DNA of 64,000 nucleotides from contig SVJS01000001.1 in the NCBI GenBank assembly GCA_015068855.1, positions 115,774 to 179,773 on the forward strand. Direction: 5' to 3'. The DNA is from Oscillospiraceae bacterium (GTDB lineage Bacteria; Bacillota; Clostridia; UBA1381; UBA9506). Of this stretch, positions 63,993 to 64,000 are shown one piece after another. Each line of letters opens with the position of its first letter. Position 1 is the stretch's first letter. Both the position numbers and the translations under genes were made by a program. Under the pieces are notes generated by a model that did not search any database, was not told where the DNA came from, and worked only from the letters and a program-made list of their open reading frames with translations.

Positions 63993-64000
63993 TTCTAACT

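Overview
The window reads as a chromosomal piece of a strictly anaerobic, fermentative Firmicute (class Clostridia). The basis is the gene content: a multisubunit NAD-linked [FeFe] hydrogenase, NfnAB transhydrogenase, a lactate dehydrogenase-type enzyme, DUF1934 and DUF4364 proteins, and many promoters of the TTGACA-N17-TATAAT type. I see no genes for aerobic respiration. Genus cannot be fixed from the sequence alone. Most of the window has moderate GC; the first ~1.5 kb and the last ~1.4 kb are visibly AT-richer and look acquired.

Layout. (1) 1-1479: start of an incomplete HsdM-like DNA methylase with its own promoter, running off the window. (2) 1.6-19.8 kb, all minus strand: housekeeping genes prmA, thrC, pgi, pyrK-pyrD, a sugar-ABC ATPase, a nucleotide-sugar dehydratase, rlmB, two S41 proteases around an EnvC-like murein hydrolase activator, argS, ywiB, murI and ddl. 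(3) 20.0-24.9 kb, plus strand: lower-glycolysis operon pgk-tpiA-gpmI-eno. (4) 25-29.5 kb: membrane-linked XRE regulator, DegV, SGNH hydrolase, ribF, truB. (5) 29.8-34.9 kb: five-gene [FeFe] hydrogenase operon. (6) 35-45.3 kb: YhcH-like protein, unknown membrane-anchored protein, heterodimeric ABC exporter, rpsU with a structured leader, nitroreductase, murA, trxB, DUF4364, an rRNA methyltransferase and tadA. (7) 45.3-48.0 kb: two exported or anchored proteins, tRNA-Leu(CAG) and a repeat cluster made from copies of the tRNA 3' end plus hairpin arrays. (8) 48-56.4 kb: glycerate kinase, nfnAB, ldh, a lipoprotein and an MBOAT/DHHW O-acetylation pair. (9) 56.5-59.7 kb: iron locus with feoA, a Cys-rich protein and a DtxR-family regulator but no feoB. 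(10) 59.9-62.6 kb: gene graveyard (inactivated hsdR, thiC tail, Crp/Fnr fragment) around an intact ECF S component. (11) 62.6-64 kb: RibD/DHFR-like reductase and an unrecognised protein.

The redox genes form a theme. The hydrogenase, NfnAB and the lactate dehydrogenase-type enzyme all dispose of or exchange NADH, NADPH and ferredoxin electrons. An 18-bp motif resembling the Rex operator lies at the hydrogenase and ldh promoters, and a partial copy sits upstream of pgk. The strongest unexplained structures are the two hairpin-rich non-coding elements (7358-7563 and 47485-48012), the structured rpsU leader, and the decayed island 59.8-62.6 kb, which is bracketed by a 13-bp direct repeat and ends in three 11-bp tandem repeats.
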